Below are positions 18,146 through 27,323 of a stretch of 64,000 nucleotides of DNA, piece by piece. The notes below the pieces were generated by a model that had not been told where the DNA came from, did no database searches, and worked only from the letters and a program-made list of their open reading frames with translations. This DNA comes from Polynucleobacter sp. JS-Polo-80-F4. GTDB lineage: Bacteria; Pseudomonadota; Gammaproteobacteria; Burkholderiales; Burkholderiaceae. Numbering within the stretch: the stretch's first letter is position 1; each line of letters opens with the position of its first letter. Where the stretch lies: assembly GCF_018881965.1 (NCBI RefSeq), contig NZ_JACVPI010000001.1, positions 1,184,018 to 1,248,017 on the forward strand. The letters are read 5' to 3'. The position numbers and the translations under genes were made by a program.

Positions 18146-19192
18146 TTACTCGAATGTGGGCGACTTCACTCCCAGGACCTTGTGAAGCTTGGGGGAGGTG
18201 GTCGTATATTGCAATTGAATCTGCTTTTCAGGGTGCAGGTACTCGGCGGCTGCAAAGGCGGCCAGCGCGGCCTCATGAAATCCAGATAGGATGAGTTTTT
18301 TCTTGCCTGGATAAACATTGATGTCGCCAACTGCATAAATTCCGGGGGTGCTGGTTTGGAATTTAGCGGTATCTACGCAAATTTGTTTGCGATCAATATT
18401 CAGACCCCATTCAGCAATAGGCCCTAGCTTTGGAGAGAGTCCATAAAACACTAAAAGGTCATCTAAGGGAATCCGTTTAGATTCACCATCAATATTAGTG
18501 AATGTAATTTCGGTAAGTAGATCATCCGTTGCTTCGTAACCGGTCACTTGTCCAATCAGAAGCTCCATCTGATGATTGGCGCAAAGCTCACGCATTCTGG
18601 CAATAGACTTTGGTGCTGCTTTGAACTCATCGCGACGATGAATCAAAGTGACGCTAGCTGTAATCTCTGCAAAATGAATTGCCCAATCTAAAGCTGCATC
18701 ACCGCCCCCGCAAATGACAATTCTTTTGCCAGCAAATTGCTCGGGATTTTTAACGTGGTAGAAAAGATGTTTGCCCACCAGGGCTTCTATGCCTTCAAGG
18801 TTGATGGTGCGTGGCTGGAATGCCCCAACACCACCAGCAATAAAGACGGTTCTACTTAAAAAGTGATTGTCTTGTGAGGTGCTAATCAGAAAGCGGCCAT
18901 CGGCTTGGGGCTCAAGCCTGCTAACCTCTTGACCAAGATGAAACTGGGCGCCAAAAGGTTCAATTTGCTTTAATAAATTATTGGTGAGTTCACGCCCAGT
19001 ACAAACAGGGATCGCGGGAATATCGTAGATCGGTTTATCTGGATAAAGCTCGATGCATTGACCACCAACTTCTGGAAGTGAATCAATCACATGCACTTTA
19101 ATTTCTAGCAAGCCTAATTCAAAGACTTGAAAGAGACCCACTGGGCCGGCGCCAATGATGACGGCATCGGATTCTATGGGTGAGTGTGACAC
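18146..19192 (-). CDS. fpr: Ferredoxin--NADP(+) reductase, thioredoxin-reductase-like type
   Basis: The 348-residue flavoprotein has two Rossmann folds: FAD site [15 protein letters not shown] at the N-terminus and NAD(P) site [17 protein letters not shown] near residue 160, followed by [12 protein letters not shown] and the C-terminal FAD contact [26 protein letters not shown]. It lacks the CxxC of thioredoxin reductases, which identifies it as the YumC-like FNR type. It exchanges electrons between NADPH and ferredoxin, and the 7Fe ferredoxin gene fdxA lies 19 bases upstream, probably encoding its partner. Confidence 0.9.
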   Translation of the reverse strand: MSHSPIESDAVIIGAGPVGLFQVFELGLLEIKVHVIDSLPEVGGQCIELYPDKPIYDIPAIPVCTGRELTNNLLKQIEPFGAQFHLGQEVSRLEPQADGRFLISTSQDNHFLSRTVFIAGGVGAFQPRTINLEGIEALVGKHLFYHVKNPEQFAGKRIVICGGGDAALDWAIHFAEITASVTLIHRRDEFKAAPKSIARMRELCANHQMELLIGQVTGYEATDDLLTEITFTNIDGESKRIPLDDLLVFYGLSPKLGPIAEWGLNIDRKQICVDTAKFQTSTPGIYAVGDINVYPGKKKLILSGFHEAALAAFAAAEYLHPEKQIQLQYTTTSPKLHKVLGVKSPTFE

Positions 19193-19211
19193 GAATTTAA
19201 TTAGCTAGAAA

Positions 19212-19535
19212 TTACTTTACTAACTGGTCGAGTTTATTTTTAACATCTTTCCACTCTTCAGCATCTGGAAGTGCTGCTTTGGACTTGGTAATAGAAGTCC
19301 ATGAAGGAGAAAGATCGGCATTCAATTTAATAAAAGCTTGTTGATCACCAGGTACGTCATCTTCAGCATAAATAGCATTGACTGGGCACTCAGGTACGCA
19401 AACTGCGCAGTCAATGCACTCGTCTGGATCAATCACTAAAAAATTAGGGCCTTCGCGAAAGCAGTCAACTGGGCAAACATCAACGCAGTCGGTATATTTG
19501 CAGCGGATACAAGCTTCGGTAACAACGTAAGTCAT
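19212..19535 (-). CDS. fdxA: 7Fe ferredoxin FdxA
   Basis: The 107-residue protein has two iron-sulfur cluster motifs in its first 60 residues: a 3Fe-4S site ([18 protein letters not shown], with the extra residues typical of Azotobacter-type FdxA) and a 4Fe-4S site ([13 protein letters not shown]). The tail with [17 protein letters not shown] is conserved in this family. It is a low-potential electron carrier in the cytoplasm. It heads the minus-strand run with the ferredoxin-NADP reductase gene; the 119 bases divergent to the 2-hydroxyacid dehydrogenase gene contain its promoter, which I did not place. Confidence 0.95.
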   Translation of the reverse strand: MTYVVTEACIRCKYTDCVDVCPVDCFREGPNFLVIDPDECIDCAVCVPECPVNAIYAEDDVPGDQQAFIKLNADLSPSWTSITKSKAALPDAEEWKDVKNKLDQLVK

Positions 19536-19654
19536 GGTGGATTTGTTTCATGAGCCCCAAAAAGCTGGGTGCTAAGTTATAAAAGCTCAATTTTAGCCGA
19601 AATAGCCTATTTTTCAGGCAAAACCCTTTATTTACTTAAGGTAAAGTTCCCACT

Positions 19655-20668
19655 ATGAATACACAGTCCAATACCCAGGCAGGGATGCAAAAACCCAAAA
19701 TTTTGGTGGCAAGAGCCATTTTTCCAGAGGCTTTAGCCAAACTAGAAGAATCCTTCGAGGTTCGATCTAATCAAGAGGATCGGATTTTTAGTCCCGAAGA
19801 GCTGCAAAAAGAACTCTCTGGTGTTGTAGGGGCTTTAGTGGCGGGCAGCGAAAGAATTGATGCGAATGCCTTGGCCCATGCCAAGGATTTGAAGGTGATA
19901 GCCAATATCTCTGTGGGATATAACAATTTTGATGTGCCAGCAATCACTGCTGCTGGTGTGATGGCAACCAATACACCAGATGTTTTGACGGATACAACGG
20001 CAGACTTTGGATTCGCATTGCTGATGGCAACAGCAAGACGAATTACCGAATCCGAACATTGGGTGCGTGCAGGCCAATGGGATAAGTGGTCGATTGTGAA
20101 TAATCCCCTTGGGATGGATTTGCATCACAGCACTGTAGGCATTATTGGTATGGGCCGTATTGGTCAGGGCATTGCTAAACGTGCTTTAGGTTTTGGTATG
20201 AATGTGATTTATCACAATCGCAGTCACTTATCAGATGCTGATGAAAAAGCATGTGATGCGACATATGTTTCTAAAGAAGAATTACTGCGCACTGCAGATC
20301 ATGTTGTCTTAGTATTGCCCTATAGCGCTGAGAGTCATCATACGATTGGCGCAAAAGAAATTGCCCTTATGAAACCGACGGCAACCCTGATAAACATTGC
20401 CCGTGGTGGTATTGTGGATGATACGGCACTAGCTCAAGCCCTCAAGGATAAAAAGATCTTTGCTGCTGGCTTAGACGTCTTTGAGGGTGAGCCTAAGGTG
20501 CACCCTGAGTTATTGAAATTGAGTAATGTAGTACTTGCTCCGCATATTGCTAGCGCTACAGAAAAAACACGTAGAGCAATGGTGGATTTAGCAGTAGATA
20601 ATTTGCGCGCAGCACTTGAGGGTAAAAAACCGCCCAGCCTTATTAATGTAGAAATGTTTAAGGGCTAG
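19655..20668 (+). CDS. ghrB: D-2-hydroxyacid dehydrogenase (glyoxylate/hydroxypyruvate reductase type)
   Basis: The 337-residue protein has the fold of D-isomer-specific 2-hydroxyacid dehydrogenases: NAD(P)-binding GIIGMGRIGQGIAKRALGFGM near residue 165 and the catalytic Arg, Glu and His in INIARGGIVDD, DVFEGEPKVHPELL and VLAPHIASATEKTR. The HNRS after strand 2 suggests NADPH. It most resembles GhrB-type glyoxylate/hydroxypyruvate or 2-ketogluconate reductases; the exact substrate is not certain. AAGGTAAAG precedes the ATG. A bidirectional terminator follows at 20701-20727. Confidence 0.85.
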   Translation: MNTQSNTQAGMQKPKILVARAIFPEALAKLEESFEVRSNQEDRIFSPEELQKELSGVVGALVAGSERIDANALAHAKDLKVIANISVGYNNFDVPAITAAGVMATNTPDVLTDTTADFGFALLMATARRITESEHWVRAGQWDKWSIVNNPLGMDLHHSTVGIIGMGRIGQGIAKRALGFGMNVIYHNRSHLSDADEKACDATYVSKEELLRTADHVVLVLPYSAESHHTIGAKEIALMKPTATLINIARGGIVDDTALAQALKDKKIFAAGLDVFEGEPKVHPELLKLSNVVLAPHIASATEKTRRAMVDLAVDNLRAALEGKKPPSLINVEMFKG

Positions 20669-20700
20669 TAGAGTTCATTGGGTTACGTAGGTAGTAAAAA

Positions 20701-20727
20701 ATAAAGCCGAGCAATGCTCGGCTTTAT
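20701..20727. terminator. Bidirectional intrinsic terminator
   Basis: A 12-bp perfect inverted repeat (20701-20712 with 20716-20727) with GC core GCCGAGC and A/T-rich ends lies between the convergent 2-hydroxyacid dehydrogenase and the moeA-side membrane protein gene, so it can serve both. Confidence 0.8.
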
Positions 20728-20758
20728 TGCTTGAAGCGTAGCTTCGAATAAATACCAA

Positions 20759-21052
20759 TTACTCAGCGTCAATTTCTTCTGGAAGTTCCCGCATTGCTAA
20801 TTCAATACCGCCAAATTTTCCAGCAACCCAGTTATAGACTTTGCAGGCAATCCACAATAATCCAAAGCCAAGTAACGCATTGAGAATAAGTGCCGACAGC
20901 ACAGTGAATCCAGGGATGGCGCCGTCACGTATGAAGGCCACAAATAGCGCCAATAAAACGATTGGAACAGAGAAGCAGAGGTAAACCAAAACTAAGGTTT
21001 TGGCGGTATGCATTGGGTCGAGAAAGACGAGTTCTTTTTTGGTGAGTTTCAT
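20759..21052 (-). CDS. Small membrane protein of unknown function
   Basis: The 97-residue protein has two membrane segments by eye (about residues 17-41, TLVLVYLCFSVPIVLLALFV, and 51-72, VLSALILNALLGFGLLWIAC) and a short acidic tail (LPEEIDAE). I do not recognise a family. It is the last gene of the minus-strand moaA-mobA-moeA run, 12 bases after moeA, so it is probably cotranscribed with molybdenum cofactor genes, though a role there is unsupported. The terminator at 20701-20727 follows it. Confidence 0.7.
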   Translation of the reverse strand: MKLTKKELVFLDPMHTAKTLVLVYLCFSVPIVLLALFVAFIRDGAIPGFTVLSALILNALLGFGLLWIACKVYNWVAGKFGGIELAMRELPEEIDAE

Positions 21053-21064
21053 GATGACGCAATC

Positions 21065-22381
21065 TTAAAGCAGTCCATCAAAAAGCGCTATATCTACCCA
21101 GTCTCCTGCAGCAACATTTCCTTGTTCGTGACCTAGGATGACAAAGCAATTGGCCTCACTCATTGAGCGCAAGATTCCCGCACCTTGGCTGCCAGTGAGT
21201 CTGACCGTTGGTTTGCCATCAGGGCTGCGTCCTAGGATAGCGCGTTGAAATTCTGTGCGACCTGGCTTTTTCCGGATAGGCGCTTCGGCAATGGCTTGGG
21301 TAAGAGGCGGTTCAGTTTGATTGGCGCCATTCAGCTGCAGAAGGGCTGCTCGGACAAATTGGTAAAAAGTCACCATGACTGCCACTGGGTTTCCTGGTAA
21401 ACCAAAGAAAAGCGTTTTGCGAGTAGACGACTTTCCGGCTACGGGCTTAAGGACTCCAAAGGCCATGGGCCGGCCAGGACGCATGGCAATTTTCCAAAAA
21501 CCGACATCACCCAACTCTTGCATGATCTGTTTCGTGAAATCTGCTTCGCCAACAGATACACCACCAGAAGAAATCAATACATCCGCCTTATTTGCTGCTT
21601 CAATAAATGCCTGCTTCAAAGAGGTGGGATCATCGCGCACAATACCGCAGTCAATGATGTCCAGATTTAAGCGGTTAAGTAAACCAGTCAGGCTGTAGCG
21701 ATTGCTGTCATAAATGCTGCCCGCATCCAATGTTTGGCCTAGCGAACGCAACTCATCACCTGAAGACAGAATGGCAACCTTGAGCTTGCGCTTGACTGGC
21801 AATGAGGCAATGCCAAGTGAAGCAGCTAAACCGAGATCAGAGGGGCGTAGTAAACGACCAGCCGCAATTGCAGGTCTACTCTTTTGCAGATCTTCACCAC
21901 GCAAACGCCTGTTCTCACCGGGCTTTAATTGATCCTGCTTGAATTCAATGGTGAATTCATCTTTTGCAGTTGTAAATTCTTGTGGAATAACGGTATCGCA
22001 CCCAGTCGGCATTAGCGCACCAGTCATGATCTTCAGGCATTCTCCTAGACCAATACTGCCTTCATAAGGCTTGCCAGCCAGCGCAGTACCAGTAACTCGT
22101 AATTCAATAATGGCACTCTTGGTATTGAGACATTCGCCGTTAAATGCAAAGCCATCCATTGCAGAATTGTCTGCAGCTGGTACATCGATTGGTGAAAGTA
22201 GATCTGCTGCCAAGATTCGATTGATCGCTTGATCTAGTGCAACAGTTTCAATATCTGCAGGATCATTAATCGCTGCCGATTCTTGAATGAGGTCGTTGAC
22301 CAGTCCTGCAATTGCCTTGCGTGCATCATCTACATGAAGTGATGAGGTTAAAAGAATAGGTTGGTTTGGTGAATGACTCAT
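21065..22381 (-). CDS. moeA: Molybdopterin molybdotransferase MoeA
   Basis: The 438-residue protein has the MoeA/gephyrin signatures: DVPAADNSAMDGFA near residue 70, GETRRL-like ENRRLRGEDLQ, VAILSSGDEL, YDSNRYSL, SSGGVSVGEADF and GLPGNPVAVMVTF. It inserts molybdate into adenylylated molybdopterin in the last step of cofactor synthesis. Its start codon overlaps the mobA stop (ATGA), so the genes are translationally coupled. The cofactor is used in this window by MsrP and the IorB-like enzyme. Confidence 0.96.
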   Translation of the reverse strand: MSHSPNQPILLTSSLHVDDARKAIAGLVNDLIQESAAINDPADIETVALDQAINRILAADLLSPIDVPAADNSAMDGFAFNGECLNTKSAIIELRVTGTALAGKPYEGSIGLGECLKIMTGALMPTGCDTVIPQEFTTAKDEFTIEFKQDQLKPGENRRLRGEDLQKSRPAIAAGRLLRPSDLGLAASLGIASLPVKRKLKVAILSSGDELRSLGQTLDAGSIYDSNRYSLTGLLNRLNLDIIDCGIVRDDPTSLKQAFIEAANKADVLISSGGVSVGEADFTKQIMQELGDVGFWKIAMRPGRPMAFGVLKPVAGKSSTRKTLFFGLPGNPVAVMVTFYQFVRAALLQLNGANQTEPPLTQAIAEAPIRKKPGRTEFQRAILGRSPDGKPTVRLTGSQGAGILRSMSEANCFVILGHEQGNVAAGDWVDIALFDGLL

Positions 22382-22983
22382 GCAGATACTTCTTCAAGAG
22401 ACTTGAGTTCTTCAGGTGTATTCACATTCGCGAAAACTTGCGGGTCTTCAAAAATCACGGTACTGCTATGTAACTCTTTAAACCAGCGATCAATTTTGAG
22501 GTCGCCCTTCAGTAGAAAGTTCGCGAGAGAGTCTTGTAAGTTGGTACGCATTAAGCAAAACACTGGCTGTGCCCATACTTTGCCATCAGTTTCTCTGCTA
22601 GAGGCATACACCAGTTGAAAGTCATCTCGCTCCATCTCTGCACTCAATGCTTGGGCAAGATTATTCGGCAGCAAAGGGGAGTCACAGGGTGAGGTAAGAA
22701 GGTAAGGAGTTTTGCAAGCCTTTAGACCTACAGAGAACCCCGCCAAGGGGCCAGAAAAATCTGGCGTCTCGTCCATGATGACGGGGTATCCGTAGCCCGC
22801 ATACTTTGTAATGTTGCGGTTGGCATTAATGATGATGGATTGTGTCTGAGTCTTTAGCTTGGCAATAGTCGACTCAATCAGCGGCTTGTTATGAAAAGAA
22901 ATTAAGCCTTTATCGATGCCACCCATACGCTGGGCGCGACCGCCGGCAAGAATGAGTCCAGTAATGTCTTTAGTCAAAATCAT
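22378..22983 (-). CDS. mobA: Molybdenum cofactor guanylyltransferase MobA
   Basis: The 201-residue protein has the nucleotidyltransferase N-terminus GLILAGGRAQRMGGIDKGLI, then SIIINANRN, GPLAGFSVGLKA and TSPCDSPLLP, all typical of MobA. It attaches GMP to the molybdenum cofactor to form the dinucleotide form used by DMSO reductase-type enzymes. MsrP and the xanthine-oxidase-type enzymes use other cofactor forms, so a bis-MGD enzyme should exist elsewhere in the genome. It overlaps moaA by TAATG and moeA by ATGA. Confidence 0.94.
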   Translation of the reverse strand: MILTKDITGLILAGGRAQRMGGIDKGLISFHNKPLIESTIAKLKTQTQSIIINANRNITKYAGYGYPVIMDETPDFSGPLAGFSVGLKACKTPYLLTSPCDSPLLPNNLAQALSAEMERDDFQLVYASSRETDGKVWAQPVFCLMRTNLQDSLANFLLKGDLKIDRWFKELHSSTVIFEDPQVFANVNTPEELKSLEEVSA

Positions 22984-24110
22984 TAGCCACCAATATAAGA
23001 CATTTCAACCTTGCGATTACCAGAAGATAGGTTGGCGGTATGAGAGCCGCGAATCTCAGAATAGTGATCATCGCGAGTGGACCAGGTATTCATGACAGCA
23101 TTGGCAATTTCTAAATTACTTTTTCCTGAGCGTAATAAAGTTTTGAAATCAAATCCTTCATTTGCAAAAAGGCAGAGATACATTTGCCCATCAGTAGAGA
23201 TACGTGCTCTAGAGCATTCGTGACAGAAGGTTTGGGTAACGCTAGAGATCACGCCAATCTCGCCTGAGCCATCCACATAACGCCAGCGCTGAGCAACTTC
23301 GCCAGCATAGTTGGCCTCTACGGGCTCGAGTGGATACACTTCATTAATACGGGCAATGACTTCTCTGGACGGAAGAACTTGCTCCATATTCCAACCATTC
23401 GAACTACCCACATCCATGAATTCAATAAAGCGCAGAATGATGCCGCTACCTTTGAAGTGTTTGGCCATCGAAATAATCTCATGATCATTGGTGCCTTTTT
23501 TAACCACCATATTGACTTTAATATTCTCAAAGCCAACCTCTTGCGCCGCGGCAATTCCATCGAGCACATCTGCTACCGGGAAGTCGACATCATTCATCTT
23601 TTTAAAGATAGCGTCGTCTAGGCCATCCAGACTGACTGTCAAGCGATGCAGACCAGCCGCTTTTAGTGCAGCAGCTTTTTTGCGTAGAATGCTGCCGTTA
23701 GTCGTTAATGTCAAATCAAGTGGCTTACCTTCGGCTGTCTCAATTTTTGCCAACATCTCAATCAGTACTTCTAAATTCTTGCGGAGCAAAGGCTCCCCAC
23801 CGGTCAGCCTAATTTTTTCAACGCCTAATGTAGCGAAGATAGAAGTAAGGCGAGTAATTTCCTCAAAGCTTAATAACTCTTTGTGAGCTAAGTAGGGATA
23901 GTTTTGATCGAACACTTCTTTGGGCATGCAATAGTTGCAGCGGAAGTTGCAGCGATCCGTTACGGAGATGCGAAGATCTCTTAGGGTACGTCCGCGGACA
24001 TCTTTAGTGTGACTATGGGGCGTGATCAGTTGCGCGCCAATAGATGGCGACAGGCCTTTGCCTTCGTCAATACGGATGGGGATTACCTTTGGGTTTACTT
24101 TTTCAACCAT
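22983..24110 (-). CDS. moaA: GTP 3',8-cyclase MoaA
   Basis: The protein is a radical SAM enzyme. The SAM cluster cysteines are in [15 protein letters not shown], the second 4Fe-4S cluster in [10 protein letters not shown] and CLFA, and the conserved double glycine ends the chain (SYIGG). It makes the cyclic pterin precursor of molybdopterin from GTP. I choose ATG at 24110 (375 residues, [13 protein letters not shown]) since the longer frame starts with a TTG at 24155 inside a hairpin. It lies 94 bases after rne on the same strand. Confidence 0.94.
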   Translation of the reverse strand: MVEKVNPKVIPIRIDEGKGLSPSIGAQLITPHSHTKDVRGRTLRDLRISVTDRCNFRCNYCMPKEVFDQNYPYLAHKELLSFEEITRLTSIFATLGVEKIRLTGGEPLLRKNLEVLIEMLAKIETAEGKPLDLTLTTNGSILRKKAAALKAAGLHRLTVSLDGLDDAIFKKMNDVDFPVADVLDGIAAAQEVGFENIKVNMVVKKGTNDHEIISMAKHFKGSGIILRFIEFMDVGSSNGWNMEQVLPSREVIARINEVYPLEPVEANYAGEVAQRWRYVDGSGEIGVISSVTQTFCHECSRARISTDGQMYLCLFANEGFDFKTLLRSGKSNLEIANAVMNTWSTRDDHYSEIRGSHTANLSSGNRKVEMSYIGG

Positions 24111-24147
24111 GATCTCAATTATGGCTGTGAAACGGGGTTTCTGCCAA

Positions 24148-24180
24148 ACCGCCAAATATCCTTTTGGGATAAATGGCGGT
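24148..24180 (-). promoter_or_regulatory. Hairpin in the rne-moaA gap
   Basis: An inverted repeat (24148-24161 with 24167-24180; 7 paired bases at the base, a small internal loop and about 5 pairs above, 5-base loop) lies between the rne stop and the moaA start. It lacks a T tract on the minus strand, so it is unlikely to be a simple terminator. It may be an mRNA processing or stabilising element, or a regulatory leader of moaA. Confidence 0.4.
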
Positions 24181-24204
24181 CTGGAGAAAAAGCTTAAATA
24201 AGCG

Positions 24205-26859
24205 TTAAACCGTTTTTTCTTGGCCGCCGGTTTCGACTAAAACCATTGGACCATCATGAAGGCTTGCTGCTGGTTTAGGCGCTCTGCCCAAGTTATGAGC
24301 AACAGGCTCTGCCTGAATCTGGCTTTGCGCTTCAGCATGCTTTGAAGAGTCAGTAGCAACCCAGATCATGCCAGCCGATTGCACAACGCTATGCAAAGGT
24401 GTTTCCTCAAGTGCTTGGAAAGCAACTTTAGGAAGTTCTGGTGCAGGCTTTGCAATCACTTCCAACTTCGCAGCCGCTACAGCAACAGGTGCTGGAGTAG
24501 ATGCTGGTGCAGAAGTGGGCGCTGGAGCCGCAGCGGAATTTTGCGCAGGGCGATTGGATTGACGTGGAGGACGTGGTGCGCGCTCTTGTCTTTCTTGTTT
24601 CTCTGCAACAGGTTTTGCATTGCCAAAGCTATTGACGATATTCTGAATCGGCATTGAAGAAGATGCGCCGCCCATTCCAACTGGAGGGCCCGTAAATGGA
24701 CTTGCAGACGCTGTAGTTGCCGGTGCATTAGTTGATGCACTAGCTGCGTCATTGCCGCCTTCAGTTCGCTCGCCGCGTTGACCGCGACCACGACCACGAC
24801 GGTTGCGACCACGACCGCGACGCTCTTCACCATCTGCAGCTGGAGTAGTTTCACTACCAGGAGCCGCTTCAGTTGCAGGCGTTACTGCCGCTGGGTTAGC
24901 TTGACGTTCTGGTTTAGGACCATTTTGATTGCCCTGGTTACGGTTGCCGTTACGGTTGGTACGGTTGCGATTATTGCCCGTGCCTTCTGCTGGAGTGCCT
25001 TCAGCCGCATTTGCTGCTGGGCGCTCGGTGCGCTCAGTACGCTCGCCGCGACGGTTGCGACCGCGATTGCGATCGTTACCATTGCGCCCTTGATTGCGAC
25101 CGCGTGGGTTACTTGGCGCTGGTTTCTCTTCAACTGCTGGTGCTGAACCAAATAGGCTCTTAATAAATCCAAAGAATCCACCAGTGCTTTCTGCTTTCGC
25201 TACTTTTTCAGTGCGTGCAGGACGTGGTTGGCTAATTGGCGCAGGCTGTGTTGGTGTAATACCTTTAACAGCAGCTTCAGGACGCACTTTTACATCAGCA
25301 TCTTTTTTGCTTACTGTTGTGTCTGTCTCGAGTTCACGAGCAGCTTCTTCCGCCATCACATAGCTAGCTTTTTGATCATCAAGACGTGGATCGTCATGAC
25401 GCAAGCGCTCTAGTTTGTAATGTGGAGTTTCTAAGTGCTTATTAGGAACCATCAAGACATTGACTTTGAAGCGAGTCTCGATCTTGATGACTTCAGCGCG
25501 TTTTTCATTCAAGAGGAAGGCAGCCACTTCGACTGGCACCTGAGTATGAATTGCTGCTGTGTTTTCCTTCATTGCTTCTTCTTGGATGATGCGCAGAACT
25601 TGCAAAGCAGAAGATTCAGTATCGCGAATGTGGCCAGTGCCGTTACAACGTGGGCAGGTTACATGGCTACCTTCAGATAATGCAGGGCGCAAGCGCTGAC
25701 GAGACATTTCCATCAAACCAAACTTGGAGATCTTGCCCATTTGAACGCGAGCGCGGTCATGACGCAGGGCATCACGTAAGCGATTCTCAACGTCTTTCTG
25801 AGCTTTGCTGGACTCCATGTCAATGAAGTCGATCACGATCAAACCACCCAAGTCACGTAAACGTGCTTGACGAGCGATTTCATCAGCGGCTTCTAAGTTG
25901 GTGCGAGTCGCTGTCTCTTCAATATCAGAGCCACGGGTTGCGCGTGCCGAGTTAACGTCCACAGAAACCAAAGCTTCGGTGTGGTCGATCACGATTGCGC
26001 CGCCAGATGGCAATGGCACAGTGCGTGAGTACGCAGTTTCAATTTGATGCTCAATCTGGAAACGAGAGAACAAAGGCACGTCATCTTGGTAACGCTTCAC
26101 GCGTGGCAAGTTGTCAGGCATCACTACAGACATAAATGCTGCAGCTTGTTCATAGATGTCATCGGTATCGATGAGGATCTCACCAATATCAGGCTGGAAG
26201 TAATCGCGAATTGCGCGGATTACCAAGCTGGATTCGAGGTAGATCAGTAATGGAGCGGAGTTGCCTTTTGCGGCTTCATCAATCGCTGTCCACAACTGCA
26301 TGAGATAGCTTAAATCCCATTGCAATTCAGTAGCGTCGCGACCAATACCGGCTGTGCGAGCAATAATGCTCATGCCATCTGGTACTTGTAATTGGGACAT
26401 TGCTTCACGGAGTTCTTGACGGTCTTCACCTTCAATACGGCGAGAAACGCCGCCTCCACGGGGGTTATTTGGCATTAATACCAAATAACGGCCTGCTAAG
26501 GAGACAAAAGAGGTGAGGGCAGCGCCTTTTTGGCCGCGCTCTTCTTTTTCTACCTGAACAATGATTTCTTGGCCTTCGCGCAAAGCATCCTTGATGGAAG
26601 CATTGCGAACGTCAATACCTTCTTTGAAGTAAGTGCGGGCTACTTCCTTGAATGGCAAGAAGCCATGACGTTCTTCGCCGTAATTGACAAAGCAAGCTTC
26701 GAGCGAGGGCTCAATGCGAGTAATAACACCTTTGTAAATATTGCCTTTGCGTTGTTCACGACCGGCAGCTTCGATATCGATATCAATGAGTTTTTGACCA
26801 TCAACGATGGCAACTCGCAACTCTTCTTGTTGAGTTGCATTAAACAACATGCGTTTCAT
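24205..26859 (-). CDS. rne: Ribonuclease E
   Basis: The 884-residue protein has the RNase E/G catalytic half in its first ~500 residues: S1 domain ([22 protein letters not shown]), [11 protein letters not shown] and [11 protein letters not shown] carrying the metal-binding aspartates, and the Zn-link [10 protein letters not shown]. The C-terminal half is low-complexity, rich in Arg, Asn, Gly, Pro and Ala (for example [18 protein letters not shown]), expected to be disordered and to scaffold RNA and degradosome partners. ATG is preceded by TAGGAGAG. It cleaves single-stranded AU-rich RNA and heads a run with moaA-mobA-moeA. Confidence 0.96.
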   Translation of the reverse strand: MKRMLFNATQQEELRVAIVDGQKLIDIDIEAAGREQRKGNIYKGVITRIEPSLEACFVNYGEERHGFLPFKEVARTYFKEGIDVRNASIKDALREGQEIIVQVEKEERGQKGAALTSFVSLAGRYLVLMPNNPRGGGVSRRIEGEDRQELREAMSQLQVPDGMSIIARTAGIGRDATELQWDLSYLMQLWTAIDEAAKGNSAPLLIYLESSLVIRAIRDYFQPDIGEILIDTDDIYEQAAAFMSVVMPDNLPRVKRYQDDVPLFSRFQIEHQIETAYSRTVPLPSGGAIVIDHTEALVSVDVNSARATRGSDIEETATRTNLEAADEIARQARLRDLGGLIVIDFIDMESSKAQKDVENRLRDALRHDRARVQMGKISKFGLMEMSRQRLRPALSEGSHVTCPRCNGTGHIRDTESSALQVLRIIQEEAMKENTAAIHTQVPVEVAAFLLNEKRAEVIKIETRFKVNVLMVPNKHLETPHYKLERLRHDDPRLDDQKASYVMAEEAARELETDTTVSKKDADVKVRPEAAVKGITPTQPAPISQPRPARTEKVAKAESTGGFFGFIKSLFGSAPAVEEKPAPSNPRGRNQGRNGNDRNRGRNRRGERTERTERPAANAAEGTPAEGTGNNRNRTNRNGNRNQGNQNGPKPERQANPAAVTPATEAAPGSETTPAADGEERRGRGRNRRGRGRGQRGERTEGGNDAASASTNAPATTASASPFTGPPVGMGGASSSMPIQNIVNSFGNAKPVAEKQERQERAPRPPRQSNRPAQNSAAAPAPTSAPASTPAPVAVAAAKLEVIAKPAPELPKVAFQALEETPLHSVVQSAGMIWVATDSSKHAEAQSQIQAEPVAHNLGRAPKPAASLHDGPMVLVETGGQEKTV

Positions 26860-27235
26860 AACACTCTCCTATGGGGGAGGGCGTCGTTGCGCGCTGCGTT
26901 AGGGGACAAGTTAGATGCCGCTTGGAACTAAGCCCAAGGCGGTATATGAGTGTGGATCATGCAAATCTAAGCATTTTTTGCCTAGCTCACCCAGTTAACG
27001 GTTGGTTAAATCGGTGCCACACTTGACGATCGCCGCAGAGACCTCCTTTAGGCCATCAATGCAGGCGCGCGCCTGAAAACTGTCTTCTAATCGCGGGTCG
27101 CGGCATACGGCACACCAACCCTGCGCCTCATTACAACGGGGGAGGGGCAACCCCGGGAGTCTTTTAAAGGGCGACTCCAAGCTCCACGATTCAAACCTGA
27201 CTTCAGGTTAGTCTCGGACCAATAAATTGGCTAGA
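26860..27235 (-). promoter_or_regulatory. Long structured 5' leader of rne
   Basis: The 464 bases between rne and rluC hold no recognised gene. With the predicted promoter, the rne leader would be about 376 bases. It is noticeably more GC-rich than the flanking genes and holds several short hairpins: 27156-27161 with 27173-27178, GGGG/CCCC at 27144-27154, and a 14-base palindrome at 27062-27075. E. coli rne has a 361-base leader whose hairpins mediate RNase E autoregulation, so the same role is inferred. A 61-codon frame (27180-26995, TTG start, Cys-rich) lies inside and is not called. Confidence 0.55.
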
Positions 27236-27241
27236 GCGTTG

Positions 27242-27270
27242 ATTATACGGCACAAGTTGCGTGACAATGG
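27242..27270 (-). promoter_or_regulatory. Predicted rne promoter
   Basis: On the minus strand a perfect -10 box TATAAT (27242-27247 complement) is preceded at 17 bases by CCATTG (27265-27270 complement). The -35 is poor, but the -10 is ideal. The start of transcription would be near 27235. Confidence 0.5.
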
Positions 27271-27323
27271 GGTATTGTTGAGTCCCTTGTCGTCCCTCGC
27301 CGGGGTCACAAGAGAGATAAATC

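Noticed and set aside
24477-25181. Several antisense frames on and against the rne tail rich in Val, Ala and Arg
   Set aside because: They arise from the low-complexity Arg/Asn/Gly/Pro coding sequence of RNase E and have biased composition without any domain.
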